NCBI GenBank assembly: GCA_012839895.1
Contig: DUML01000061.1
Location: 1-35,888 of the forward strand
DNA from: Peptococcaceae bacterium
GTDB lineage: Bacteria; Bacillota; Desulfitobacteriia; Desulfitobacteriales; Syntrophobotulaceae
Length of the DNA: 35,888 nucleotides
Direction: 5' to 3'
In this document: piece by piece, positions 1 to 7,475 of the stretch
Layout of the letters: each line of letters opens with the position of its first letter
Numbering within the stretch: position 1 is the stretch's first letter
Notes under the pieces: model-generated
Told to the model about the DNA's origin: nothing
The model's database searches: none
Seen by the model: the letters and a program-made list of their open reading frames with translations, nothing else
Made by a program: the position numbers and the translations under genes

Positions 1-7
1 CTTTTCT

Positions 8-128
8 TAACCAAACCCTAAAAATAACCCAGTCTGGCTGACGAAGGGTGTCAAGGGTGCGAAGCAGGCTTTAGCCCTTGCCCTTGACGCCATGAGGAAG
101 ACAGCTAAACTTCTAATTGGGTTGGTTA
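8..128. mobile_element. MITE-like inverted-repeat segment (possible IS remnant)
   Basis: Imperfect terminal inverted repeats are visible: TAACCAAACCC at 8-18 and the complement of GGGTTGGTTA at 119-128. They enclose a more GC-rich core that contains a hairpin, GTCAAGGG (50-57) with CCCTTGAC (81-88). No coding sequence fits inside. The size and structure resemble a non-autonomous transposable element or the end of an insertion sequence that continues beyond the window. It lies just past the abrupt end of the kinase-ATPase gene. I cannot assign a family or see a clear target duplication. Confidence 0.3.
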
Positions 129-166
129 GGTATGAAAAATAATGAAATTTTAAGGTAGAAAAATTA

Positions 167-3010
167 TTACGCAGATAATCTCCAATTATAGGGGGTCAAC
201 CCGAAACAGCCATAACCGGCAAAAGTAACGGAAGAACCTTCGGTAAGGCCTTTTTGCAGGGAAAGGGACATGCCTTTAAGAATTATCAATAAGAATATGT
301 AAGGAGATGCTGTGTAACTGGAAATCCCAATGCTCACAAGGATGCGCATAGCCGTGATAGCACTAGCATCGGTCATTAAGGGCAGGTTTACGAGCTCCAT
401 AGTTTTTTTGCCTTGGAGAGCTTTCCTACTCTTCAGATATTCCAGGATAACATGTCCCAAATGAGGACGTAGGGGCAAGCTTATTCCTAATTGCTTCAGT
501 ATATACTGGGATTTCTCCAGGGCTTTTTCTAATTTGTTTTGAGCTGTATAGGCTTGGATTAATATTTCAAAGGTATTCGCTTTATCCAAAACCCCTTTGG
601 AGTTGCTCAAAGTTTCGGCAGCAAGCTTTTCCATAAGGTCGTAATCGGCACAAGCAAAAGCAGTTTCCGCAGCTTCCAGATACAATTCCAGGGTTTGTTC
701 ATAAGCTTTCTCCCAAGAGTCTTGAACCAGGAGATTCCTCGCTTGAGTAAAGTATTCTGCCGCCCGGGAATAATCAGACAATAATTTGGCTTTTTTTCCA
801 GCCCGGAGGTTTAAATTCAAGAGAAATTGACGTTCATCTTCGCTGGAGATAATAGGACCGGCTTTATTAAAATGATCGGTAATTTCCAAAAAACGAGCCT
901 CTTTTTCCTGTTCAGGGAGATTTTGGTAAAGGAGTTTGCCTATGAGGTAATGAGTAGAATAGCGAAGTGACTTCTTAAGGAGGGAGTAAGCAGCTTGTTG
1001 AATTCGGTCATGAGAAAAAGCATATTGGTCCCCACGTAAAATCAACAGCCCATGTTCTAAAGCGGGTTTAAGGGTTTCCGCTGTTTTTTCCGACGACATT
1101 TGGGAGACGATAGCCAGAGAATGAAGGTCAAAGTAGTTGTTCATACAAGCGGCATACTGGAGTAATTCAATAGTAGCCTCAGGTAGTTTGCAGATTCTTT
1201 TGATCATTAAATCTATGATATCTTTGTTAACATCCTTCTTTTTTATATCTTCTAAATTCCAAACCCATTGTTTGTTTCGACGGTTGAAATAGAGGAGCTT
1301 ATCCTCCTGTAAGGAGTAAAGAAACTGGGTTAGAAAAAAGGGGTTGCCTTGAGTTTCAGCCATACATATTTTGGCTGGCTCCTTAACTTCCTCTGCTTCA
1401 CAGTGTAGGCTTTCTTGCAAAAGCTTTTGCACATGGCCGATTGCCAAGGGTTCCATGGCCAGAGTTACTATCCCTTGTTTTTGAAGCGCTATTTTACTCA
1501 GCCAAGCGGTTAAGGGATGAGAGGGGGCCAATTCATGATCGCGGTAAGCCCCCAGGATTAGCATAAAGTGCAGATTCTTGTCCTGCACGATTTTTTCTAG
1601 AAGCCTTATGCTGGGAGAGTCAGCCCATTGGAGGTCATCCAGGAAAAGAACAAGGGGTGTTTCCTTTGTGGCAAATAATTGGATAAAGCTCAGGAAAGCT
1701 TGATCCAACCTGTTTAAGGTTTCAAGAGGCGAGCCGGGTGCTTTTTTCGGCTGCGTACCGACTATTCTTTCTAACTCCGGAATTATTTGTACTATTAGCT
1801 GGACATTAGGAGTCAGAGCTTTAACGATTTTTTGCCGCCAGTCCTCAATAACCTGTTCGTTTTCAGTCAGAATTTTGCCGATAATCGTGTCTAAAGCTTG
1901 GGCAAAAGCGGTATAAGGCTGGTCCTTATTGTATTGGTCGAATTTTCCAGAAACACATAAAGCCCCGTCCTCCCAAACTTGTTCTAAGAATTTGGCGGCT
2001 AAGGAGGTTTTACCGGTCCCCGGAGCACCGGAAATCAAGACAAGTTGCGTCGACCCGTTTTTAATATGCTGGTAATTGTTCTTTAATTGGGCAAGTTCTT
2101 TTTCTCTATTATAAAGCCGGTCACTCAGGCGAAAATCCTCAATAATATCATTTTCAGCTATTTTAAAGTTCTTAATTTCATAAATTCCATGAGTAGAGTT
2201 GAGTAAGCACAGACATTTTTCTAGATCTGCTTTCAGCCCCCAAGCACTCTGATAGCGATCTTCCTGTTTTTTTTCCAGGAGTTTCTCCACAATCTCTGCC
2301 AGAATGGGAGGCAGGTTGGGATTGTTGTTTAAGAGAAAGGGGGGCTTCTTTGCCAGGTGGGCATGGACTATTTCTAAAGGATCTTCAGTTTGAAAGGCTG
2401 GTTTGCCGCTAAGCAACCGATAAAAAAGAAGGCCTAAGCAGTATAAATCTGATCTGAAGTCCACTTTGCGAGGCAACCTGCCGGTCCCTTCCGGAGAAAT
2501 AAAACTTAAGGAGGGGAGAGATTGCTCCTCATCTCTACTGGGATCTTCGTCGTAGTAGAAGGCTTTACTGAAATCAACTAATTTAATTAGACCTTTGGAG
2601 TTAAACATTAGGCTGGAGGGGTTAATGTTATTATAGATAAGAGAATTCTCATATAAGACCACCAAGGCTTGGGTTAAGTTCAGGGCTAATTCCAGAAAGG
2701 GTTTGATGTCAAGGATTTGGCCTTCCGGAAGAGAAGATAGGTATTTGCCCTCGAAGTATTCAGTAACCAGAATTGGAATACCATCCTGTTGAATTAGTTC
2801 GATAACCTTTAAAATACAGTCTGCGTTGATCTTTTGGGTGAGAGCCAATTCTTTTTCATAACTTTGCAAAGCTTTAAGGGGCAAAGTTTTTCTGCCGGGC
2901 AGTTTAAGAAATACCGTTTGCCCGTCTTTCTCTCTAATACCTTTATAGATAACTTTATTATGGTCTTCAAATAATATCTCGCTCGGTAAATAGCCTTTAA
3001 GGAAAAACAT
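167..3010 (-). CDS. Pseudokinase/AAA-ATPase signalling protein, C-terminally truncated
   Basis: This 947-residue protein belongs to the giant serine/threonine kinase-ATPase signalling family. Residues about 8-270 are a protein-kinase fold with Lys36 in the VFLK strand. The HRD catalytic motif reads YNN (126-128) and DFG reads DFS (146-148), so phosphotransfer is doubtful. An AAA ATPase follows, with Walker A GAPGTGKT at 328-335 and a later LFLDDLQWAD Walker B, then a helical TPR-like region. Family members usually run on to GAF plus histidine kinase, GGDEF or LuxR parts, for about 1,500-1,900 residues; this one stops soon after an FAGYG motif. One base shift near 180 would give IGDYLR, which resembles the family's continuation, so a frameshift or deletion is likely. 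I chose ATG 3010 because GGAGAGGA lies just upstream; the TTG at 3025 falls before that site. It lies 58 bp after the response regulator gene and is probably cotranscribed with it. Confidence 0.8.
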   Translation of the reverse strand: MFFLKGYLPSEILFEDHNKVIYKGIREKDGQTVFLKLPGRKTLPLKALQSYEKELALTQKINADCILKVIELIQQDGIPILVTEYFEGKYLSSLPEGQILDIKPFLELALNLTQALVVLYENSLIYNNINPSSLMFNSKGLIKLVDFSKAFYYDEDPSRDEEQSLPSLSFISPEGTGRLPRKVDFRSDLYCLGLLFYRLLSGKPAFQTEDPLEIVHAHLAKKPPFLLNNNPNLPPILAEIVEKLLEKKQEDRYQSAWGLKADLEKCLCLLNSTHGIYEIKNFKIAENDIIEDFRLSDRLYNREKELAQLKNNYQHIKNGSTQLVLISGAPGTGKTSLAAKFLEQVWEDGALCVSGKFDQYNKDQPYTAFAQALDTIIGKILTENEQVIEDWRQKIVKALTPNVQLIVQIIPELERIVGTQPKKAPGSPLETLNRLDQAFLSFIQLFATKETPLVLFLDDLQWADSPSIRLLEKIVQDKNLHFMLILGAYRDHELAPSHPLTAWLSKIALQKQGIVTLAMEPLAIGHVQKLLQESLHCEAEEVKEPAKICMAETQGNPFFLTQFLYSLQEDKLLYFNRRNKQWVWNLEDIKKKDVNKDIIDLMIKRICKLPEATIELLQYAACMNNYFDLHSLAIVSQMSSEKTAETLKPALEHGLLILRGDQYAFSHDRIQQAAYSLLKKSLRYSTHYLIGKLLYQNLPEQEKEARFLEITDHFNKAGPIISSEDERQFLLNLNLRAGKKAKLLSDYSRAAEYFTQARNLLVQDSWEKAYEQTLELYLEAAETAFACADYDLMEKLAAETLSNSKGVLDKANTFEILIQAYTAQNKLEKALEKSQYILKQLGISLPLRPHLGHVILEYLKSRKALQGKKTMELVNLPLMTDASAITAMRILVSIGISSYTASPYIFLLIILKGMSLSLQKGLTEGSSVTFAGYGCFGLTPYNWRLSA

Positions 3011-3068
3011 AGTTCCTCTCCGCAAACAACCTTAAAGTTAAAGTGGATCGGCAAATAGCAAAAGCCGA

Positions 3069-3782
3069 CTATACATTTTCCGGGAAGTAAGTTTTTAGCC
3101 GATAGCCTACGTTACGGACAGTTTCAATGAAAAAACTGTTACCGGCTACTTCGGAAAATTTTTTGCGGATCCTGCGGATGTGAACATCAATGGTCCTGGA
3201 TTCCAAGTAGCAATCTGTCGACCAAATGGCATTAAGCATTTCTTCGCGAGTAAAGACTTTCCCGGGTTGTTTGGCCATTAGGGATAGTAATTCAAATTCT
3301 GTATATGAAAAATTCAGCTCTTGCCCCTTCAACCTGATGGTGCGTGAGTTAGGGTCAATTTCCAAGTCACCGAGGGAAATGATTTTGGAATACATGGGAG
3401 CTTGATGTGTTGTCCTGCGCAGGACAGCTTTTATTCTGGCCATAAGCTCATGGTAGCGGAGCGGTTTGCCTATATAATCGTCTGCGCCCAGTTCCAGGCC
3501 AAGGACATTATCTACTTCACTGGTGCGGCTTGTTAGCATTATTACCGGGATATGCTTGTACCGGGGGTTATTGCGAATCATTCTGAGCATATCCAGGCCG
3601 TCAATACCAGGTAGCATGATATCTAAAAGTAATAAATGGATTTCATTGCAATCCAAAATTTGGAAAGCTTCTTCACCTGAGGTCGATTTAAATACTAGGT
3701 AACCGTTTTTGGAGAGAGCTGATTCAAGTAAATTTAAAACATTAGGGTCATCGTCTACCAACAAAACCCGTGTTTTTCCCAA
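3069..3782 (-). CDS. OmpR/PhoB-family response regulator (orphan)
   Basis: This is a 237-residue two-domain regulator. The receiver domain has the acidic pocket DDD at 10-12, phospho-acceptor Asp54 in LLLLDIMLPG, Thr84 and Lys106 in the GKP motif. A C-terminal winged-helix (trans_reg_C) domain follows, ending in SRTIDVHIRRIRKKF and TVRNVGYRL. The TTG start at 3782 is preferred because AAGGGGTGGG sits a few bases upstream. An in-frame ATG at 3836 would add 18 residues but has no ribosome-binding site. No histidine kinase is present in the window; the next gene of the likely operon is the pseudokinase-ATPase. Three TTGTAAT repeats upstream and around the start could be its own binding sites. 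Confidence 0.88.
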   Translation of the reverse strand: MGKTRVLLVDDDPNVLNLLESALSKNGYLVFKSTSGEEAFQILDCNEIHLLLLDIMLPGIDGLDMLRMIRNNPRYKHIPVIMLTSRTSEVDNVLGLELGADDYIGKPLRYHELMARIKAVLRRTTHQAPMYSKIISLGDLEIDPNSRTIRLKGQELNFSYTEFELLSLMAKQPGKVFTREEMLNAIWSTDCYLESRTIDVHIRRIRKKFSEVAGNSFFIETVRNVGYRLKTYFPENV

Positions 3783-3802
3783 ATTGCCCACCCCTTCTAC
3801 AT

Positions 3803-3863
3803 TTGTAATCTTATTATATCGATTAATTAACATCATTGTAATATAAATACGAATATTTGTAAT
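3803..3863. repeat. Three TTGTAAT direct repeats between divergent regulators
   Basis: TTGTAAT occurs at 3803-3809, 3836-3842 and 3857-3863. The outer two are extended to ATTTGTAATCTT. The offsets are 33 and 21 bp, close to whole numbers of helical turns. They lie in the divergent region between the response regulator and the GAF/LuxR gene. OmpR-type proteins bind direct repeats, so these may be operator sites; that is inference. Confidence 0.4.
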
Positions 3864-3911
3864 CTTTTTCCCTTATATTATGTTAAAAAAGGGTCTTACT
3901 TCAAAAAGGAG

Positions 3912-4622
3912 GTGGAAATACTGGTTGAAGAAACTTTACCGGACACAAGATTAGCAGCTTTTCTAAAGATGTCTATGGCTAGAGCGGGAGCAGACCGGGG
4001 CTTTTTGATTCTTGAACAGGTTGGAGAACTCTTCATTGAGGCTGAGCAGGAAAACCGTGGTGATTCTCCAAAAACTGCGACACTTATCCCCTTAGAGCAA
4101 TGCACTAAGCTTTCGCAAGCTATAGTACGATTTGTTGACCGGAGTTTACAGACGGTTGTAATTAACCAACCGGAGCATAAAGGTATTTTTGCCAAAGACC
4201 CTTATTTCCTTAATTCTCAAGCTCAGTCTATTGCATGTTTGCCGCTTTTTTTCCAGGGCATCCCCTCAGGTGTGCTTTATCTTGAAAACACTATGATGCC
4301 AGGCGTTTTTACAGCAGATAGGACGGAAGATCTAAAGTTTTTCTGTTCCCAGTCGCCATATGTAAAGAGCCTGCAGACTTTTCTTGGTCCGGATATTCCC
4401 AAATTCAGGCCTACTGTCTCTTTGACTCAGTTGCCGCTAACCGCCCGGGAACTGGAAATTGTGTTGCTGATAGCTAAGGGATTATCCAATAAGGTAATTG
4501 CTGAGAAGCTGGGGATATCAATAAGTGCGGTTAAGAAATATATTTTAAATGTTTACGGGAAATTCCAGGTTAACAGGAGAGTTCAGATTGTAACTATGGC
4601 GAGTGAACTAGGCCTTTTATAA
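3912..4622 (+). CDS. GAF-like / LuxR-type HTH transcriptional regulator
   Basis: This protein of up to 236 residues has two parts. The first 150 or so resemble the GAF segment of giant kinase-ATPase proteins: LPDTRLAAFLKMSMARAGAD, GFLILEQVGELFIEAE and CLPLFFQGIPSGVLYLEN. The C-terminus (about 172-236) is a LuxR helix-turn-helix with LTARELEIVLLIAKGLSNKVIAEKLGIS (split here as LTARELEIVLLIAKGL, then SNKVIAEKLGIS). The start is odd. GTG 3912 lies inside the ribosome-binding site AAAGGAGGTGG (3905-3915), whereas the in-frame CTG at 3921 sits at normal spacing. Either a non-standard start is used or the gene is the 3' part of a former longer gene. The divergently placed kinase-ATPase lacks exactly this GAF part. 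Confidence 0.78.
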   Translation: MEILVEETLPDTRLAAFLKMSMARAGADRGFLILEQVGELFIEAEQENRGDSPKTATLIPLEQCTKLSQAIVRFVDRSLQTVVINQPEHKGIFAKDPYFLNSQAQSIACLPLFFQGIPSGVLYLENTMMPGVFTADRTEDLKFFCSQSPYVKSLQTFLGPDIPKFRPTVSLTQLPLTARELEIVLLIAKGLSNKVIAEKLGISISAVKKYILNVYGKFQVNRRVQIVTMASELGLL

Positions 4623-4702
4623 ATATGAAGGTAGCGAACTGACAGTGGCGCTAACCGGCAATTTTACTAAAGCAATTGGTATATAAGAATGGAGGTTAAT
4701 AA

Positions 4703-5371
4703 ATGGCTATATTTTCTCGTTTTGCTGATTTGGTAAAAGCCAATATTAATGATTTGTTGGATAAGGCTGAAGACCCGGAAAAGATGCTCAAACAAATGAT
4801 AATAGATATGGAAGAGCAGTTACAAAAAGCTACCCAAGGTCTTGGGCAGGTTATGGCCAATGAACGACAAATGCGCAAGCAGGTAGAAACAGCCGAAGCT
4901 CAGTCCAGGATGTGGGAAGAACGAGCAAAGATCGCTCTGAAGGCCGGTGAGCAGGAACTTGCCAAACATGCTGTGGAAGAGAAATTGAAAGCAGATGAGA
5001 ATGTTAAACAGTATCGTTCTATGCATTCTCAGCTTGAGCTTCAAATGGAGTCTATGCGCGAGCAAGTGAATGTTTTAAAGGGTAAGCTGGAAGAAGCCCG
5101 CAGCAAACAATCCTTACTAATAGCCAGAGCTCAGGTAGCGGAAGCCCGTCAGGGTGTTTCCGAGGCCTTAGGCGGTGTTGACGGTTCCGGAGCCTTTGCC
5201 AAAATGGAGAAAATGGAACGCAAAATTTCTCAGATGGAAGCCCAGGCGGATGCTGCGATAGAAATTTCCGGACTGGAAGCAAGGGAGGAGGACCCCTTCG
5301 CTAAGTTGGAAAAGAAAAGCGCCGCAGATGAAGAGCTGGCGCGCTTGCTGAAGGAAATAGCTAAAGAATAG
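4703..5371 (+). CDS. pspA: PspA/IM30-family membrane-stress protein
   Basis: This 222-residue protein has the family hallmark N-terminus MAIFSRFADLVKANINDLLD, whose amphipathic helix binds membranes. Long charged coiled-coil helices extend to the C-terminus (for example MEKMERKISQMEAQADAAIE). Members of the PspA/IM30/VIPP1 family form ESCRT-III-like rods that stabilise the inner face of a stressed cytoplasmic membrane. ATG 4703 follows GGAGG at 4691-4695. It heads a same-strand run with the C11 lipoprotein and the wall-binding protein, separated by 78 and 58 bp, so an envelope-stress operon is plausible. No PspF or PspB/C partners are visible. Confidence 0.92.
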   Translation: MAIFSRFADLVKANINDLLDKAEDPEKMLKQMIIDMEEQLQKATQGLGQVMANERQMRKQVETAEAQSRMWEERAKIALKAGEQELAKHAVEEKLKADENVKQYRSMHSQLELQMESMREQVNVLKGKLEEARSKQSLLIARAQVAEARQGVSEALGGVDGSGAFAKMEKMERKISQMEAQADAAIEISGLEAREEDPFAKLEKKSAADEELARLLKEIAKE

Positions 5372-5449
5372 AGTGTTTCCTGTTGTAAGATTATAAAAAA
5401 AGAAAGACTGTCAGAGCAGAGCAAAGGGAAACGTTTGGGAGGCAGAAGC

Positions 5450-7417
5450 ATGAAATCTTTAAAAAAAATATTTTTAGTTATTTTTTTAATTAGCCTAACT
5501 GCTTTTCTCTTGGTAGCTTGTTCCGAGGATAAAGAGGCCTTGGCTCCCCAATCCGGCCTGGTGCGTAACGGGCAAGAAGTATCTTTTAGCGGGCTTTCCT
5601 TTACTCCTTGGGACGTGGAAGAGGCTGTTTCCCAGGTAGATGAGCAAGAACATAAGCCTTATACTATTATGCTGTATTTAAATGGTTCGGACCTGGAGAC
5701 TGAAGCGGCAATGGCAACCGGAGATATAATAGAGATGATTGAGTCAGGGTTTGAGGCGGAAAGCCTTAATGTTCTTCTTCTGACGGGCGGTACTCTAAAG
5801 TGGCAAAATAATGTTATACCGAGTGAAACCTGTGCCTTATATCGGGTTGCAGAAGGTGGCTTGCAGCTTATTGCCGATATCGGGCAGCGCAGCATAGGTG
5901 ATGCCGGAACACTGGCCAGCTTTATCGATTTTGGTATGGAAGCTTTCCCGGCGGACAAATACGGGCTGATTTTCTGGAACCACGGGGGCGGTTCCATTAC
6001 CGGTTATGGGGTTGATGAGAACTTTGGATATGATGGGTTATCACTTTTGGAATTGAATCTGGCTTTGGAAAAATCCTTGGCTTCCAATACAAAGCTAGAG
6101 TTTATTGGCTTTGATGCTTGTTTAATGGCAACAGTGGAAACAGCAGCAATTGCCCAAGATTATGCCCATTACCTAATTGCCTCTGAGGAATTGGAACCGG
6201 GCTATGGCTGGGATTATAGCTTTCTGGCGGATCTCAGTGCTAACCCGGAGATGGGAGGAGCCGAATTAGGAAAAATTATTGCCGACAAGTTTGTAGCCTT
6301 TTATGCTGACAGCGGCGAAGACGCAACCCTTTCTGTTATAGATTTATCTAGGGTCAATGATGTTCTTCAGGCTATGGGGGACCTGATGGCTGCTTGTAAT
6401 GAAGACTTCTCTCAGATAACTTTTAAGAATTTTGCCAAGTCACGCAAAAATACCAAGTTTTTTGGCGGCGGAAGCCCTCGGGACAATAAATGCGATATGG
6501 TAGACATCTGCGATATGGCTGCCCAATTAGCACCCTATTATCAGGAGGAAGCAGAGGCGGTAATCCAAGCAGTTAAAAATGCTGTTGTTTATCATAAGTA
6601 TTCAGCGGGGGTAGAAGGCGCTGCAGGACTTTCCACTTATTACGTTTTTGGCGGGAAAGAACAGGCGGAGCAAGCCGTAGAAATTTATAAATCCTTGGCG
6701 ATGAATCCTCACTACACCAATTATTTGGTTAAATTCGCCTCTGAACTTACCGGAGAGAGTATTGCTCCCCTTGACTTTTCCGAGCAAATACCAGAAATGA
6801 ACGAGGAAGGGGATTATACTATTCAGCTAACTCAGGAAGAGTTGGATAATTTGTTGGAGATTTACTTTACTGTGTGGGAGCCTGTTCCGGACGAAGAGGA
6901 TTATTACTTTATGTTAGGTGAGTCCAGTGATGTAGAAATTGCTGAGGATGGAACGATTGTCACGGAATTTGACGGCGTTTGGCCGGGGATTAACGGTGAT
7001 TTCGTTTGCCTTTATGAGATTGGTCGGATCCAAGGTGGTGCTAAATATGCCATACCTGCGGTCTTAAATGGCGAAGATGTGGATATTATTGCCGTATTTG
7101 ATGAGGCAAATCCGGATGGCAGGATTATTGGTGCTCGGCCTTTAAGCGGGGAAACGGGGATGGCTGCCAAGAACATGCTTAAAATTAAAAAAGGAGACAG
7201 GCTTAAATTCTTGTACTATGCTGAGTATTTTGGCGAGGATGAGTCAATGGAACTGGAAGAATGGTACGAAGGAGAGGAGTTTATAGTCGGGGATAAGCTG
7301 GAATTAGAGTGGTTGGAAGTTAATCTGGGTGAAGTTTATCTCTATGGCTTTTACCTCATAGATGTGCAGCAAAATGAGTATTACACCGATTTTGTGGAAG
7401 TCGAGTTTATTGAATAG
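5450..7417 (+). CDS. Clostripain-family (C11) cysteine peptidase lipoprotein
   Basis: This is a 655-residue exported lipoprotein. A signal peptide rich in Phe, Leu and Ile ends in the lipobox LVAC, so Cys24 would be lipidated. The C11 peptidase core (Pfam peptidase_C11) covers about residues 65-420. It begins YTIMLYLNGSDLE and holds His178 in FWNHGGG and Cys224 in IGFDACLMATVE, the expected catalytic dyad. Family members usually cleave after Arg or Lys. The C-terminal 220 or so residues are acidic and I do not recognise them. ATG 5450 has GGGAGG at 5437-5442; TTG 5435 would overlap that site. The gene follows pspA by 78 bp. Confidence 0.88.
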   Translation: MKSLKKIFLVIFLISLTAFLLVACSEDKEALAPQSGLVRNGQEVSFSGLSFTPWDVEEAVSQVDEQEHKPYTIMLYLNGSDLETEAAMATGDIIEMIESGFEAESLNVLLLTGGTLKWQNNVIPSETCALYRVAEGGLQLIADIGQRSIGDAGTLASFIDFGMEAFPADKYGLIFWNHGGGSITGYGVDENFGYDGLSLLELNLALEKSLASNTKLEFIGFDACLMATVETAAIAQDYAHYLIASEELEPGYGWDYSFLADLSANPEMGGAELGKIIADKFVAFYADSGEDATLSVIDLSRVNDVLQAMGDLMAACNEDFSQITFKNFAKSRKNTKFFGGGSPRDNKCDMVDICDMAAQLAPYYQEEAEAVIQAVKNAVVYHKYSAGVEGAAGLSTYYVFGGKEQAEQAVEIYKSLAMNPHYTNYLVKFASELTGESIAPLDFSEQIPEMNEEGDYTIQLTQEELDNLLEIYFTVWEPVPDEEDYYFMLGESSDVEIAEDGTIVTEFDGVWPGINGDFVCLYEIGRIQGGAKYAIPAVLNGEDVDIIAVFDEANPDGRIIGARPLSGETGMAAKNMLKIKKGDRLKFLYYAEYFGEDESMELEEWYEGEEFIVGDKLELEWLEVNLGEVYLYGFYLIDVQQNEYYTDFVEVEFIE

Positions 7418-7475
7418 AAATAAATAAGCATAGAGGAAAGTTTTAAATGATTCCATAGTTTTAGGAGGGAATGTT

